Assembly (NCBI GenBank): GCA_035476575.1
Contig: DATILL010000085.1
Location: 1-64,000, forward strand
Source of the DNA: DATILL01 sp035476575
Lineage (GTDB): Bacteria; Actinomycetota; Actinomycetes; Mycobacteriales; JACQDL01
Length of the DNA stretch: 64,000 bases
Direction: 5' to 3'
Made by a program: the position numbers and the translations under genes. The stretch's first letter is position 1. Every line of letters starts with the position of its first letter. This document shows, piece after piece, positions 47,740 to 58,093 of the stretch. The notes beneath the pieces were generated by a model that had not been told where the DNA came from, did not search any database, and was given only the letters and a program-made list of their open reading frames with translations.

Positions 47740-48585
47740 CTACAGCGAGGCCCGCGAGCTGGCCGCGTCGCTCACGGCGGGCAGCAGCGCCTCGGCCCAC
47801 AGCCGGTACCCGTCCACCGAGGGGTGGAACCGGTCCACCGAGAACGTGCCCGGGTCGGCCCGGAACACCCCGCCGGTCTGCTCACCGAGATCGACCGGGA
47901 CGCCGCCCGCCGCCCGCACCGCGGCGGCCTGGGCGGCGGCCAGCCGCCGACCCCGGCCGCCGAGCAGCGCACGCAGTGGCTGCGCGTATGCCCGGGCCGC
48001 GCCGAGGTCCGGGCAGGTACCGACCACGACGCCGACCCCGGCGCCACGCAGCCGGCGTACGGCGTCACCGAGATGCCGGCGCACGGTGGGTGTCGGCGTG
48101 GCGTGGATCACGTCGTTGGTGCCGACCAGGATCACCGCGACGTCCGGGCGGCCAAGCAGCGCGCGGGAGACCTGTGGGCCGAGGTCGCCGGTGCGCGAGC
48201 CGGCGATCGCCACCCCGACCAGCCGGACCCGGCGCCCCGAGCTGGCCAGCCGCGTGGCCAGGAACCCGCCCACGGTCTCACCGACGTTGCGCACGCCCAC
48301 CCCGGCCGCGGTGGAGTCGCCCAGCACCGCCAGCCGGACCGACGGGCCGCCGCCCGCGCCGCGGCCCGTGGCGCCGGTGTACTCGCCCTCCACGTGCGGC
48401 GCGGTCATGTCAGCGACATAGTCGCGGCGGGTGGCCAGCCAGGCTTCGACGGCCAGCACGGCGACGCCGAGCGCGGCACCTGCCGCGATGACCGACACCG
48501 TGCCGAGGGCACCGTCGAGCACAGCACCGGCCACGCGGCGGGCGATGGGTCCGGAAGTCGCGGAAGCAGGGATCGGCACCAACAC
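47740..48585 (-). CDS. SGNH/GDSL hydrolase (first copy)
   Basis: A 281-residue membrane-anchored hydrolase with an N-terminal segment VIAAGAALGVAVLAVEAWLA near 33. Block I is VRLAVLGDSTAAGVGV, block III is GTNDV near 150, and block V is FSVDRFHPSVDGY near 246, giving the Ser, Asn, Asp and His of the family. The active site faces outside the cell. It is 10 bases upstream of the next gene's end, so the two SGNH genes are probably one operon. The paralogue shares about half of the residues in the conserved core. Confidence 0.86.
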   Translation of the reverse strand: MLVPIPASATSGPIARRVAGAVLDGALGTVSVIAAGAALGVAVLAVEAWLATRRDYVADMTAPHVEGEYTGATGRGAGGGPSVRLAVLGDSTAAGVGVRNVGETVGGFLATRLASSGRRVRLVGVAIAGSRTGDLGPQVSRALLGRPDVAVILVGTNDVIHATPTPTVRRHLGDAVRRLRGAGVGVVVGTCPDLGAARAYAQPLRALLGGRGRRLAAAQAAAVRAAGGVPVDLGEQTGGVFRADPGTFSVDRFHPSVDGYRLWAEALLPAVSDAASSRASL

Positions 48586-48595
48586 ATATCGCAGA

Positions 48596-49717
48596 TTACG
48601 CCCGATCGCCGTCCCCGTCGGCCGTCCTACGAGGTCCGATCACCTGATCGGGAACACCCGCAGCGGGTGGCTCGGCGTCGGGTGGCTCGGCCTCGGGCGG
48701 GCCAGCTTCGCGCGGTTCCGCCTCGCACGGCTCCGCGGTCAGGCATGGACGGCGCTGCCGCAGCCGGGCCCAGCGGCCCCGCGGCCCACTGTCTTGGCCC
48801 CCGACCTGAGTGCCGGCCACCTCGGTACCAGGGCGGCTGACGGCCCGCACCGCGGCCCGGCGCACCGGACGCACCCGCCTGCGGGCCTGCCGCTCGGTCC
48901 GTGGCTCCGCTAGCTCGTCGTCCTCCGGCCAGACGCCGATCGCCGCGCACACGCTGGGCAGCACGACGGCGGCCGCCGCCGCGTACCCCTCGGCGCTCGG
49001 GTGGAACCGGTCCGCGCTGAACATCTCCACCGGCCGGGCCGCGAACTCCGGCCCCAGCACGTCGCCCAGCGACACCGTCCGGCCGCCGGCCTCGATCACC
49101 GCCACCGTCTGTGCGGCGGCCATCTGCCGGCTCCAGATCCGGGCCAGGAACCGCAGCGGCTGCGCGACCGGCCGGATCGTGCCCAGGTCGGGGCAGGTGC
49201 CGACGACGACCTGCGCGCCCGCGGCCCGCAACCGGGTGACCGCCGCGGCCAGGTGCTGGACCGCCTCGGACGGCCTGGCCCGATCCTTGACGTCGTTCGT
49301 GCCGACCAGGATCAGCGCGACCTCGGGCCGGGTCGGCAGGATCCGCTCCACCTGCCCGGCAAGGTGGATGGACTTGGCACCGACCGCCGCGACGTTGGTC
49401 AGCCTGACCGGCTGGCCGGCGACCTCCGACAACCCGGCGGCCACCAGCACGGCGGGTGTCTCGATCGGGTGTACGACGCCAAGCCCGGCCGCGCTGGAGT
49501 CGCCGAGCACCGCGAACCGGACCGGCTTGCCGGTGCCTTCACCCCAGATGCCGTCGCCGGCCGGCGGCACACCCCACGGCGTACCGACCCAGCGCCGGGC
49601 CAGCCGGGCCTCCCCGACCAGCACCCCAACCAGCAGCGCGCCGAGCGCGCCAGCGCTACCGCCGCCGACAGCGGCGGCGGTGGCAAGCTGGCGGACCCGT
49701 CCGCGCTCCAGGCTCAT
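48596..49717 (-). CDS. SGNH/GDSL hydrolase with C-terminal tail (second copy)
   Basis: A 373-residue paralogue of the neighbouring gene: VRFAVLGDSSAAGLGVVHP, GTNDVKDRARPSE and SADRFHPSAEGY carry the catalytic Ser, Asn, Asp and His. It has an N-terminal membrane segment near 12-35. After the domain (about 265) there is a 110-residue tail with Arg-rich stretches followed by degenerate repeats of the form EAEPPDAEPPAAG, which may be a cell-wall or linker region. The start ATG at 49717 overlaps the MBL gene stop by four bases. Confidence 0.84.
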   Translation of the reverse strand: MSLERGRVRQLATAAAVGGGSAGALGALLVGVLVGEARLARRWVGTPWGVPPAGDGIWGEGTGKPVRFAVLGDSSAAGLGVVHPIETPAVLVAAGLSEVAGQPVRLTNVAAVGAKSIHLAGQVERILPTRPEVALILVGTNDVKDRARPSEAVQHLAAAVTRLRAAGAQVVVGTCPDLGTIRPVAQPLRFLARIWSRQMAAAQTVAVIEAGGRTVSLGDVLGPEFAARPVEMFSADRFHPSAEGYAAAAAVVLPSVCAAIGVWPEDDELAEPRTERQARRRVRPVRRAAVRAVSRPGTEVAGTQVGGQDSGPRGRWARLRQRRPCLTAEPCEAEPREAGPPEAEPPDAEPPAAGVPDQVIGPRRTADGDGDRA

Positions 49718-50421
49718 CGCTCGCGGCCTCGCAGGAACGCGCGCACCGCCTCACGCGCCCGGTGCCGGATCTCTGGGCCGTGGGTGAAGGCGGCGACGTC
49801 GTACTCCAGGTCCCCGAGCACGTCGGCGGACCGGCGGTTCAGCGCGGGATCGGTGCAGCCCCACGCCACTGGCCAGCTCATGCCGCGGAAGTTGGTCACC
49901 GCGTCTCCGGTGATCAGCACCCCGGACGGTTGGTGCAGCAGGGACACGTGCCCGGGCGTGTGGCCGGGGGTGTGCACGACCCGCAGGCCGCCCTTGAGCA
50001 CGTCGCCGTCCCGGAACTCCTCGGCCACCAGCACCTTCGGCAGCTTCCGCGGGGCGAGCCGGGCGAAGACCCGCGCGGCGGTGCTGGGCTGGTGGGTCCG
50101 CGGCGTCCGGCCGTCACGCAGGTACACGGCCTCCCGCTCGTGCGAGAGCACCGCCGCGCCGGTCTCGCGCAGCACCCTGCCCAGCGACCCGACATGGTCG
50201 ACGTGGGCATGCGTGACGATGATCCGGTGCACGTCGGACGGCCGGGCGCCGACCGCGGCGAGGCCAGCCAGGATCCGTCCGGTCGCCCACCTCAGCCCCG
50301 TGTCCACCAGCGTGATCGAGCTGTCGGCCTCACGCAGCACAACCGTGTTGACAAGATTGGCCGGCATCGTAGGTATCCGCCACACGTGCTCGGCGAGCTG
50401 CACTACGATCTTTCGCGCCAC
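49714..50421 (-). CDS. Metallo-beta-lactamase fold hydrolase
   Basis: A 235-residue soluble MBL protein, with the zinc motif HAHVDHVG near 71-78 (HxHxDH), a His in TPGHTPGHVSLLH near 141, Asp in ITGDAVTNF near 160, and a C-terminal THGP near 214. The family includes glyoxalase II-like and lactonase enzymes. The GTG at 50421 has an AAGGAGGTG site, which is strong. It is divergent from cbs by 36 bases. Its place beside cbs matches the lipU position in Mycobacterium loosely, but the fold differs. Confidence 0.88.
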   Translation of the reverse strand: MARKIVVQLAEHVWRIPTMPANLVNTVVLREADSSITLVDTGLRWATGRILAGLAAVGARPSDVHRIIVTHAHVDHVGSLGRVLRETGAAVLSHEREAVYLRDGRTPRTHQPSTAARVFARLAPRKLPKVLVAEEFRDGDVLKGGLRVVHTPGHTPGHVSLLHQPSGVLITGDAVTNFRGMSWPVAWGCTDPALNRRSADVLGDLEYDVAAFTHGPEIRHRAREAVRAFLRGRER

Positions 50422-50457
50422 AGCGCCACCTCCTTGGATGAGGCTAGCCTGTGCCTC

Positions 50458-51828
<1,371 letters not shown>

Positions 51829-52145
51829 CACCGCACCCCCGATCCGCCCCGGCCCACGTCCGTGTTCGCGCGTCCCTGTAGTCCCTGCGTCCCGCGATCC
51901 CGAGCCGGCGTCTCGGACCGCGACCCCGATGCCGACCGCAACGTTCCGCGATTAGTGCATCCCACCCCCCAGTTTTGCGCGAGTAGTGGGCTCCGGTCCA
52001 ACAAGTTTCATCACTCGTGCGTGTTTGCCGAACTAGTTTTCGGAGAGTTGCCGACCACCGGGACGGGTCGTGGACGGCTTCGGGACGGTCGGCGGCCAGC
52101 GGGTCGGCGCGTGCCGGCCGGGACGTGGGCAGTAGCCTCGGCGGC
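51829..52145. other. Intergenic region cbs-metB, no gene seen
   Basis: A 317-base gap with lower GC than the surroundings between 51945 and 52040, where CCGAACTAGTTTTCGG makes a small imperfect dyad. No gene, tRNA or riboswitch fold was found. TAGCCT at 52133-52138 sits seven bases before the metB ATG and looks like a -10 element. I considered a SAM riboswitch and did not find one. Confidence 0.5.
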
Positions 52146-53282
52146 ATGAGCGGCTTCGAGACCCGTGCCATCCATGCCGGCCAGGAGCCCGACCCGGGCA
52201 CCGGCTCCGTCGTCGTCCCGATCTACGCGACGTCGACGTACAAGCAGGACGGCGTGGGCGGGGTGCGCGGCGGCTACGAGTACAGCCGCAGCGCCAACCC
52301 GACCCGAACCGCCCTGGAGACCTGCCTGGCCGCGCTGGAGGGCGGGGAGCACGGGTTGGCGTTTGCCTCCGGGCTGGCCGCCGAGGACTGCCTCCTCCAT
52401 GCCGCGCTGGCGCCCGGTGACCACGTCATCCTCCCGGACGACGCCTACGGCGGCACCTTCCGGCTGTTCGCCCGGGTGCTGGCCAGGTGGGGCGTGGCCT
52501 ACGACCCGGTCCCGCTGTCCGACCTGGCCGCCGTGCGGGCCGCGATCCGGCCGACCACCCGGCTGGTCTGGTGTGAGACCCCGACCAACCCACTGCTCGG
52601 CATCGCCGACATCACCGCGCTGGCCGGCCTGGCGCACGAGCACGGGGCGCTGCTTGTCGTCGACAACACCTTCGCCTCGCCGTACCTGCAGCAGCCGCTC
52701 GCGCTCGGCGCCGACGTGGTGGTGCATTCGACGACCAAGTACCTCGGCGGGCACTCCGACGTGATCGGCGGCGCGCTGGTGCTCGACGACAGCAGGCTGG
52801 CCGAGAACTTGCGGTTCCACCAGAACGCCATGGGTGGCGTGCCCGGGCCGTTCGACTGCTGGCTGGTGCTGCGCGGTGTCAAGACCCTGGGCGTGCGGAT
52901 GGACCGGCACTGCGCGAACGCCGAGCGGGTCGCGGCCATGCTGCGGGCGCATCCGGCGGTGGACCGGGTGCTGTATCCCGGGCTGCCCGAGCACCCCGGC
53001 CACGAGGTCGCGGCCAAGCAGATGCGCGGGTACGGCGGGATGATGTCGTTCACCCTGCGTGGCGGCGAGCCGGCGGCGCTGGCGGTGTGCGAGCGGACCG
53101 AGGTGTTCACCTTGGGTGAGTCTCTGGGCGGGGTGGAGTCGCTGATCGAGCATCCGGGCCGGATGACGCACCTGTCGGTGGCCGGATCGCCGCTGGAGGT
53201 GCCGGCCGACCTGGTCCGACTCTCTGTCGGCATCGAGCTGGTAGACGACCTGGTCGCCGACCTGTGCCAGGCGCTGGGCTGA
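52146..53282 (+). CDS. metB: Cystathionine gamma-synthase/lyase
   Basis: A 378-residue PLP enzyme of the Cys/Met metabolism family. It either makes cystathionine from activated homoserine or splits it to cysteine. The PLP-binding Lys198 is in VVHSTTKYLGGHSD, and the substrate-binding YEYSRSANPTR (44-54) and PSTRPTRT-like segments are present. The position next to cbs suggests cysteine synthesis by reverse transsulfuration, but the product cannot be fixed from sequence. The ATG at 52146 is seven bases after TAGCCT, suggesting a leaderless transcript. Confidence 0.93.
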   Translation: MSGFETRAIHAGQEPDPGTGSVVVPIYATSTYKQDGVGGVRGGYEYSRSANPTRTALETCLAALEGGEHGLAFASGLAAEDCLLHAALAPGDHVILPDDAYGGTFRLFARVLARWGVAYDPVPLSDLAAVRAAIRPTTRLVWCETPTNPLLGIADITALAGLAHEHGALLVVDNTFASPYLQQPLALGADVVVHSTTKYLGGHSDVIGGALVLDDSRLAENLRFHQNAMGGVPGPFDCWLVLRGVKTLGVRMDRHCANAERVAAMLRAHPAVDRVLYPGLPEHPGHEVAAKQMRGYGGMMSFTLRGGEPAALAVCERTEVFTLGESLGGVESLIEHPGRMTHLSVAGSPLEVPADLVRLSVGIELVDDLVADLCQALG

Positions 53283-53323
53283 CCAGCCGGGCTGACTCAG
53301 TGGCGCGGCCTTGGTGGCTCGGC

Positions 53324-53659
53324 CTAGCCGCGGCCGTCCACCGGGGCGGGCATCGGGTGCAGCCGGTCGGTGTCCACGCAGCCGGCCAGCACCGGGCTGC
53401 GTGGGCTGACCACCGCGCCGGCCACCGTGTCGGCCGGGCCGCCCCGCGCGCCGCCGGTGACCTCGATCCCGACGCCGTACACCGCGAACGACACCCCGAC
53501 CGGCTGCGCCTGCACCCAGCTCTGCTCGGCTGGACAGCCCGCACCACCAGGGCCGGAACGAACCGCGACCAGTGTGACGGCCGCGGCGGTCGCCAGCACG
53601 GCGAGGCTCGCCAGCATGGTGTTGCGGGCCAGTCGCGGTGGGCGTTCGGCGGCACTCAT
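53324..53659 (-). CDS. Hypothetical small exported/membrane protein
   Basis: A 111-residue protein with a single hydrophobic segment near 16-33 (LASLAVLATAAAVTLVAVRS) that may be a signal or anchor. The rest, including AGCPAEQSWVQAQPVGVSFA and VLAGCVDTDRLHP, has two Cys that could form a disulfide. I do not recognise a family. The ATG at 53659 gives this start; another is at 53665. It lies 41 bases beyond the metB stop in the opposite orientation. Confidence 0.55.
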   Translation of the reverse strand: MSAAERPPRLARNTMLASLAVLATAAAVTLVAVRSGPGGAGCPAEQSWVQAQPVGVSFAVYGVGIEVTGGARGGPADTVAGAVVSPRSPVLAGCVDTDRLHPMPAPVDGRG

Positions 53660-53726
53660 CCCCACAACGGTAACCGCTCGGCCGCCGTCCTGAGGATCTT
53701 GGTCCAGCGTGTCGGTGATTGAGCCG

Positions 53727-54152
53727 CTACGGCTTGTAGACCATCAGCACGGTGATGACCAGCAGCAGCAGGCTGACCACGCCGCCCAGCGCGGCCAGCC
53801 TGCCGGCCAACGGCGCGGCCGGCTTGCCCGCGTCGGCCAGCTCGACGGCCTTGGCCAGGGCCGGCACCAGGAGGCCGATGACCAGCCCGAAGGCCACGAG
53901 GTACAGCAGCAGCGAGGCAACCACCCAGCCGTCGGTGATCGAGTAGCCTTTGCCCTCGCCGCGCAGCATGGACACGCCGAAGAACGCCACTGCCAGCGAG
54001 CCCCAGCCGTAGACCTTCACCGTGCGCGCGGTGCTCCGCAGGGCGCCTGGGTCGCCGGTACGGGCGTACCGCCCGGCCGTCGTTACCGCGGCGGCCAGCG
54101 GCCCAGCCAGGAAGATCGCCGTGATCAGGTGCAGAAGCAGCAGGAAACGCAT
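53727..54152 (-). CDS. DUF2269-like membrane protein
   Basis: A 141-residue membrane protein with four hydrophobic segments: LLLLHLITAIFLAGPLAAAV, VKVYGWGSLAVAFFGVSML, a third near 81-100, and GGVVSLLLLVITVLMVYKP at the C-terminus. The first-helix HLxxAIFLxGP motif resembles DUF2269 proteins. The role is unknown. The ATG at 54152 is near TAGGCTACC, a possible -10. Repeat cluster G starts 40 bases away. Confidence 0.75.
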   Translation of the reverse strand: MRFLLLLHLITAIFLAGPLAAAVTTAGRYARTGDPGALRSTARTVKVYGWGSLAVAFFGVSMLRGEGKGYSITDGWVVASLLLYLVAFGLVIGLLVPALAKAVELADAGKPAAPLAGRLAALGGVVSLLLLVITVLMVYKP

Positions 54153-54192
54153 GACGGTAGGCTACCTACCGACCCGCCCGCCCCCTCTCCTG

Positions 54193-54326
54193 GTGTGGTC
54201 ACCTCTCGGCGTTGTGGTGACCTGTCGTTGTCCGCGTCGCCCGTGTGGTCACCTGTCGGCGTTGTGGTGACCTGTTGTTGGTCCGCGACCCCGATAGGTC
54301 ACCTGTCGGCGTTGTGGTGACCTATG
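54193..54326. repeat. AGGTSACCACA repeat cluster G
   Basis: About six half-sites, all in the inverted orientation with respect to the ilvA direction: GTGTGGTCACCT CTCGGCG TTGTGGTGACCTGTCGTTG and variants. It fills the divergent promoter region between the DUF2269 gene and ilvA, ending 55 bases before the ilvA start. The three units share the GTCGGCGTTGTGGTGACC core. Confidence 0.92.
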
Positions 54327-54380
54327 GGGTTTCCGGGGTGGGCTGGGTGGTGGGCCGGGCGTGCGTGCGACGATGGCTCG

Positions 54381-55589
54381 GTGGCCCTGGTGAGCGTCGA
54401 CGACGTGGACCGTGCCCGCACGCTGCTGGACGGCGTCGTCCGACGTACGCCGCTGGAAGGATCGCGCGTGCTCGGCGAGCGGGTCGGCGGCCCGGTGCTG
54501 CTCAAGTGCGAGAACCTCCAGCGCACCGGCTCGTTCAAGGTCCGCGGCGCCTACGTGCGGATCTCCCGGCTGTCCGCCGCCGAGCGGGCACGCGGCGTGG
54601 TAGCGGCCAGCGCGGGCAACCACGCCCAGGGTGTCGCGCTCGCCGCCCGGCTCGTCGGCACCTCGGCCACCGTCTGCATGCCCCGGGTCTCGTCGTTGCC
54701 GAAGATCGAGGCGACCAAGGGGTACGGCGCCAGCGTGACGCTGGTCGGTGACACGATGGACGAGGCACTGCTGGCCGCCCGGGAGCACGCCGCCGAGTAT
54801 GGCGCGGTGCTCATCCACCCGTTCGACCACCCGGACGTGATCGCGGGCCAGGGCACCGTCGGGCTGGAGATCCTGGAGCAGTGCCCGGACGTGCGTACGG
54901 TCGTGGTGGCCATCGGCGGCGGCGGGCTGGTCTCGGGCATCGCCGCCGCGGTCAAGGCCACCAAGCCGGACGTGCGGATCGTCGGGGTGCAGGCCGAGGG
55001 TGCCGCGACGTACCCCTCCTCGCTGGCGGCCGGACACCCGGTCCGGCTGGCCAAGCTGGCGACGATGGCGGACGGGATCGCTATCGGCTGTCCCGGCGAC
55101 CTGACCTTCGCGCACGTGCGTGCGCTGGTCGACCAGGTGGTCACGGTCGGTGAGGAGGAGCTGGCTCGGGCGCTGCTGTTCTGCCTGGAACGGACCAAGC
55201 TGATGGTCGAGCCGGCCGGGGCGGCGTCGGTGGCGGCGGTGCTCGCCGAGCCGCGCCGGTTCGAGCCGCCGGTGGTCGCGGTGCTCTCCGGCGGGAACAT
55301 CGACCCGCTGCTGCTGCTCAAGGTGATTCAGCGGGGCATGGCCGCGGGCGGGCGGTACCTGTCCTTCCAGCTCCGGATCCCGGACCGGCCGGGTGAGCTG
55401 GCCCGGCTGCTCGTCCTGCTGGCCGAGCACGGTGCAAACCTGCTCGACGTCGAGCACTCACGCACCGGGCCGCGGTTGCACCTCGGCGAGGTCGAGGTCA
55501 GGTTGTCGGTGGAGACCCGCGGCGAGGCGCACTGCGACGAGCTGTTCGCCGCGCTGCGTGACGCCGGTCACATCCTGGTCTTCGGCTGA
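54381..55589 (+). CDS. ilvA: Threonine ammonia-lyase (deaminase)
   Basis: A 402-residue PLP enzyme converting threonine to 2-oxobutyrate, the first step of isoleucine synthesis or catabolic threonine breakdown. The PLP Lys53 lies in GSFKVRGAY, the phosphate loop is SAGNHAQGVAL near 91, and GGGGLVSGIAAA near 176 is the tetraglycine loop. There is an ACT-like domain at the C-terminus (325-402), QLRIPDRPGELARLLVLLAE. Feedback control by isoleucine is likely, although single-ACT enzymes may be biodegradative. The GTG at 54381 follows the repeat cluster; a clear ribosome site is missing. Confidence 0.92.
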   Translation: MALVSVDDVDRARTLLDGVVRRTPLEGSRVLGERVGGPVLLKCENLQRTGSFKVRGAYVRISRLSAAERARGVVAASAGNHAQGVALAARLVGTSATVCMPRVSSLPKIEATKGYGASVTLVGDTMDEALLAAREHAAEYGAVLIHPFDHPDVIAGQGTVGLEILEQCPDVRTVVVAIGGGGLVSGIAAAVKATKPDVRIVGVQAEGAATYPSSLAAGHPVRLAKLATMADGIAIGCPGDLTFAHVRALVDQVVTVGEEELARALLFCLERTKLMVEPAGAASVAAVLAEPRRFEPPVVAVLSGGNIDPLLLLKVIQRGMAAGGRYLSFQLRIPDRPGELARLLVLLAEHGANLLDVEHSRTGPRLHLGEVEVRLSVETRGEAHCDELFAALRDAGHILVFG

Positions 55590-55831
55590 GACGGTCCTCG
55601 GCTGAGACGGTGTTCAGCCGAGTGGCTGGCCCTTCGATACGGTGGGCTAGTCAGCCGGGGTGACGGTGGCTGGCCCCGGTGGCTCATTTCCAGCGCGTGT
55701 GAGCAGGCCGCGTCACGGTGCGTGTGGCGTGTCACTCTCAATGGATGAGCTGACCGGCGCAGAACGCTGCCGATATGGACATAACCACGATAGGCGCCAC
55801 GATAGACGTAACCAGCTGTGGAGGTGGTCGG

Positions 55832-56623
55832 GTGAGACGCCGACCGGTCGTAGGGGTGACGGGATATCTGGTAGGCGCGGAATCGGCCAGTGCCGCCGGA
55901 TACGGTCCACGGGATCTCGCCGTGTTCGCCAAGACATACTGCGTCTGGGTGGCGGCGTACGGGATGATCCCCGTCCTGCTGACGGACTGCGTCGGCATAC
56001 CGGACAGCCTCGACCTGGTCGACGCCGTCGTGCTCACTGGTGGCAGTGACATCGATCCGGCCTGGTACGGCGCCGAGCGGCATCCGCTGGTCGCCCCGCC
56101 CACACCCGAACGGGACCGGTTCGAGATGGGGCTCACCGACCTCGCGCTGGAGCGGGGGATGCCGGTGCTCGGCATCTGCCGCGGCCTGCAGGTTCTCAAC
56201 GTCGTCTGCGGTGGCACGCTGCACCAGCACCTGCCGGACCTACCCGGCGCCATCACGCACAGCAACGAGTGGCGCACCGGTGAACGGGATCGGGCGGCGT
56301 GGTGGACGCTGGCCGAGCACGAGATCGAGGTTAGCGACACGGGGCTGCGCCGGTACACAGGCCGACGGTTGACCACGAACACGTTCCATCACCAGGCGGT
56401 CGACCGGGTCGGCGACGGGTTGGCGGTGACGGCGCGCTGCTCTGATGATGGCGTGGTCGAGGCGCTGGTCGGGGTGGACCGGCCGGTGCTCGGCGTGCAG
56501 TGGCATCCGGAGATGCACCGCCGCGATGAGCGGGCCGGTCAGGCGCCGTTCCGGTGGTTGGCCGACGAGCTCGGAGCCAGTGTCACCGAGCCACAATCCG
56601 GGCGAGTAGCTGCAGCCCGATAA
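55832..56623 (+). CDS. Class I glutamine amidotransferase (PuuD/gamma-glutamyl-GABA hydrolase type)
   Basis: A 263-residue peptidase C26 family enzyme. The nucleophile Cys116 is in VLGICRGLQVLN, the substrate region is VVLTGGSDIDPAWYG near 67-80, NTFHHQAVDRV holds a conserved His-rich stretch, and VQWHPEMHRR carries the catalytic His/Glu pair. The family splits gamma-glutamyl isopeptide bonds, for example in GABA or polyamine breakdown. The GTG at 55832 follows GTGGAGGTGGTCG. Just upstream, CACGATAG occurs twice (55787-55807). The 3' end overlaps the opposing gene by 41 bases. Confidence 0.85.
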   Translation: MRRRPVVGVTGYLVGAESASAAGYGPRDLAVFAKTYCVWVAAYGMIPVLLTDCVGIPDSLDLVDAVVLTGGSDIDPAWYGAERHPLVAPPTPERDRFEMGLTDLALERGMPVLGICRGLQVLNVVCGGTLHQHLPDLPGAITHSNEWRTGERDRAAWWTLAEHEIEVSDTGLRRYTGRRLTTNTFHHQAVDRVGDGLAVTARCSDDGVVEALVGVDRPVLGVQWHPEMHRRDERAGQAPFRWLADELGASVTEPQSGRVAAAR

Positions 56624-57407
56624 GGATCAGGATCGCGTAGACGACCCACCGCCCGGCGGAGCCGCGGTTGGTCCGCCGACGTTGGAAGCGGGCGAACAGC
56701 TCGGCCAGCTCCGGCGCGGCGCCGGTCGGTGCGGCGGTCTTGGTCGACTGGGTCTGGCGGACCGGCTCCCAGCCGAACAGTTGCGGCTCCTGCTGGCGTT
56801 GCAGCCGCCCCAGCCTCTGCCGCTGAGTGTCCTGTCCCTGAGTGTCCTGCCGCTGGCCTCTCGGACGCAGTACTCCGGGCCACGGCACGGCGGGCGCGCG
56901 GCGAGGCCTGCGGGCCGGCTGGAGCGACGAGACCCGACGCCAGCCTCGACCCGCCGGCACCGTGGGCGGAGACCAGCCGCGCGGCAGGCCCGCGGAGATC
57001 CGGCCGGTGCCCGGTGTCATGCCGGGCGACTGCGGGGAGTGTGCGTCGGCCAGGTCGGAAAGGGCTGCGTCCTCGTCCGGCACTGTGAACGGCGGTGGAG
57101 ACGTCACCGCGACCGGTCCAGTATCGATGATGCCCAGGTCGATAGTGCCTAGCTCGACGGTGCCCAGGTCCGATGGGGAGAGGGTCATAGGCGAGGCACC
57201 GAGGGTGTCCGATGTGCCACCATCCGGCCCGGCCGGACGCGGCGCGTCAATGTCGGTTTCGGCTGGCGTGGCCAAGGCGTCACCAAACGCCGCGATCGGA
57301 TCACCCAGCCTGGCCAGCGGTTCGCTCGGTGCCGAGGTAAGCGCATCGCGGTATGGCTCCATACCGGACAGCCTGCCAGAGTCTCCCGTTGGTGGGTATG
57401 CGGACAT
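56583..57407 (-). CDS. Hypothetical Pro-rich protein with C-terminal membrane anchor
   Basis: A 274-residue protein with a single membrane helix at its C-terminus, SAGRWVVYAILILIGLQLLA. Most of the chain is low-complexity and Pro/Ser/Arg-rich, with the short repeat LGTVELGTIDLGIIDTG near 80. It is not a family I know. The ATG at 57407 was chosen; a longer start at 57425 runs into the truncated DUF222 gene. Its last 41 bases overlap the convergent amidotransferase gene. Coding is supported by GC3 and by the anchor, but I am not certain. Confidence 0.5.
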   Translation of the reverse strand: MSAYPPTGDSGRLSGMEPYRDALTSAPSEPLARLGDPIAAFGDALATPAETDIDAPRPAGPDGGTSDTLGASPMTLSPSDLGTVELGTIDLGIIDTGPVAVTSPPPFTVPDEDAALSDLADAHSPQSPGMTPGTGRISAGLPRGWSPPTVPAGRGWRRVSSLQPARRPRRAPAVPWPGVLRPRGQRQDTQGQDTQRQRLGRLQRQQEPQLFGWEPVRQTQSTKTAAPTGAAPELAELFARFQRRRTNRGSAGRWVVYAILILIGLQLLARIVAR

Positions 57408-57421
57408 TTGCCCGCCACAGC

Positions 57422-58093
57422 TCACTCTGGGTCGGCGCGGCGCTGGTCCATTGTCCTGTCGTCACGGCACATGCGGGCGAGGATGTCCAGGCGCTGGTAG
57501 ATGGCGGTGGCCTGTGGTGCGGTCAGGGTGGCGGTGAGCTGGGCCATGCCGTCCTCGACCGGGTATACCACCACCTTCCGTTCGGCCTTGGCCCGCTGGT
57601 GCCGGGCGCGGGCGCCGTGCGGGTCGGTCTTGAGGACCGCGCGGCGGACGGCCTGGCGGAGCCGCGGCCCGGTCCGGTCCGCTCCGGTGGGCGGGACCTT
57701 GTCCTCCACGGCGCGGGCGTGCTCGGGTGAGAGCGGGTGGGTCAGCTCCTCCACCACCCGCGCCTTGTGCAGGTCGACCTCGCCGCGTTCTATCGCTGCC
57801 AGGGTGTCGGGCAGCCGCTCGACCAGCGCCTGGGCGAACCAGAGCCGGTTGCTGGCGGCGTTACGGGTGATGCCCAGCTCGATCGCGACCTCATCAGTGC
57901 CCCACCGCGCCAGCGGCCTGACCGAGCGGCACTCGGCGAACCGCACGTACAGCCGTGCCTGCCGTGCCTGAACAGCCGCCGCCACCCGCTCCAGGTCGTG
58001 AGCAGCATCAAGGCACTGCTCGGCGTCCAGCCCGTCAACACTGACCGCGAACACCGCGGCCAGCGCCTTGCCGGGAGAGGAGGGGTCAGACAC
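57422..58093 (-). pseudogene. DUF222 paralogue truncated before the HNH domain
   Basis: A 223-residue open frame from GTG 58093. It aligns with the first DUF222 gene over the whole N-terminal part: DEVAIELGITRNAASNRLWF, ERGEVDLHKARVVEELTHPL, EDGMAQLTATLTAPQATAIY. Homology ends at TMDQRRADPE; the 3' third with the HNH nuclease is absent. The frame is otherwise intact, so the product could be stable, but it lacks the nuclease. The truncation point coincides with the start of the hypothetical membrane gene at 57407, as if a rearrangement joined two regions. The start sits on GACACGTGTTC, nearly the palindrome GAACACGTGTTC of the other copy. Confidence 0.75.

Noticed and set aside
51829..52145. 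SAM or other riboswitch ahead of metB
   Set aside because: No conserved stem arrangement could be traced, and the -10-like element next to the ATG leaves no leader.
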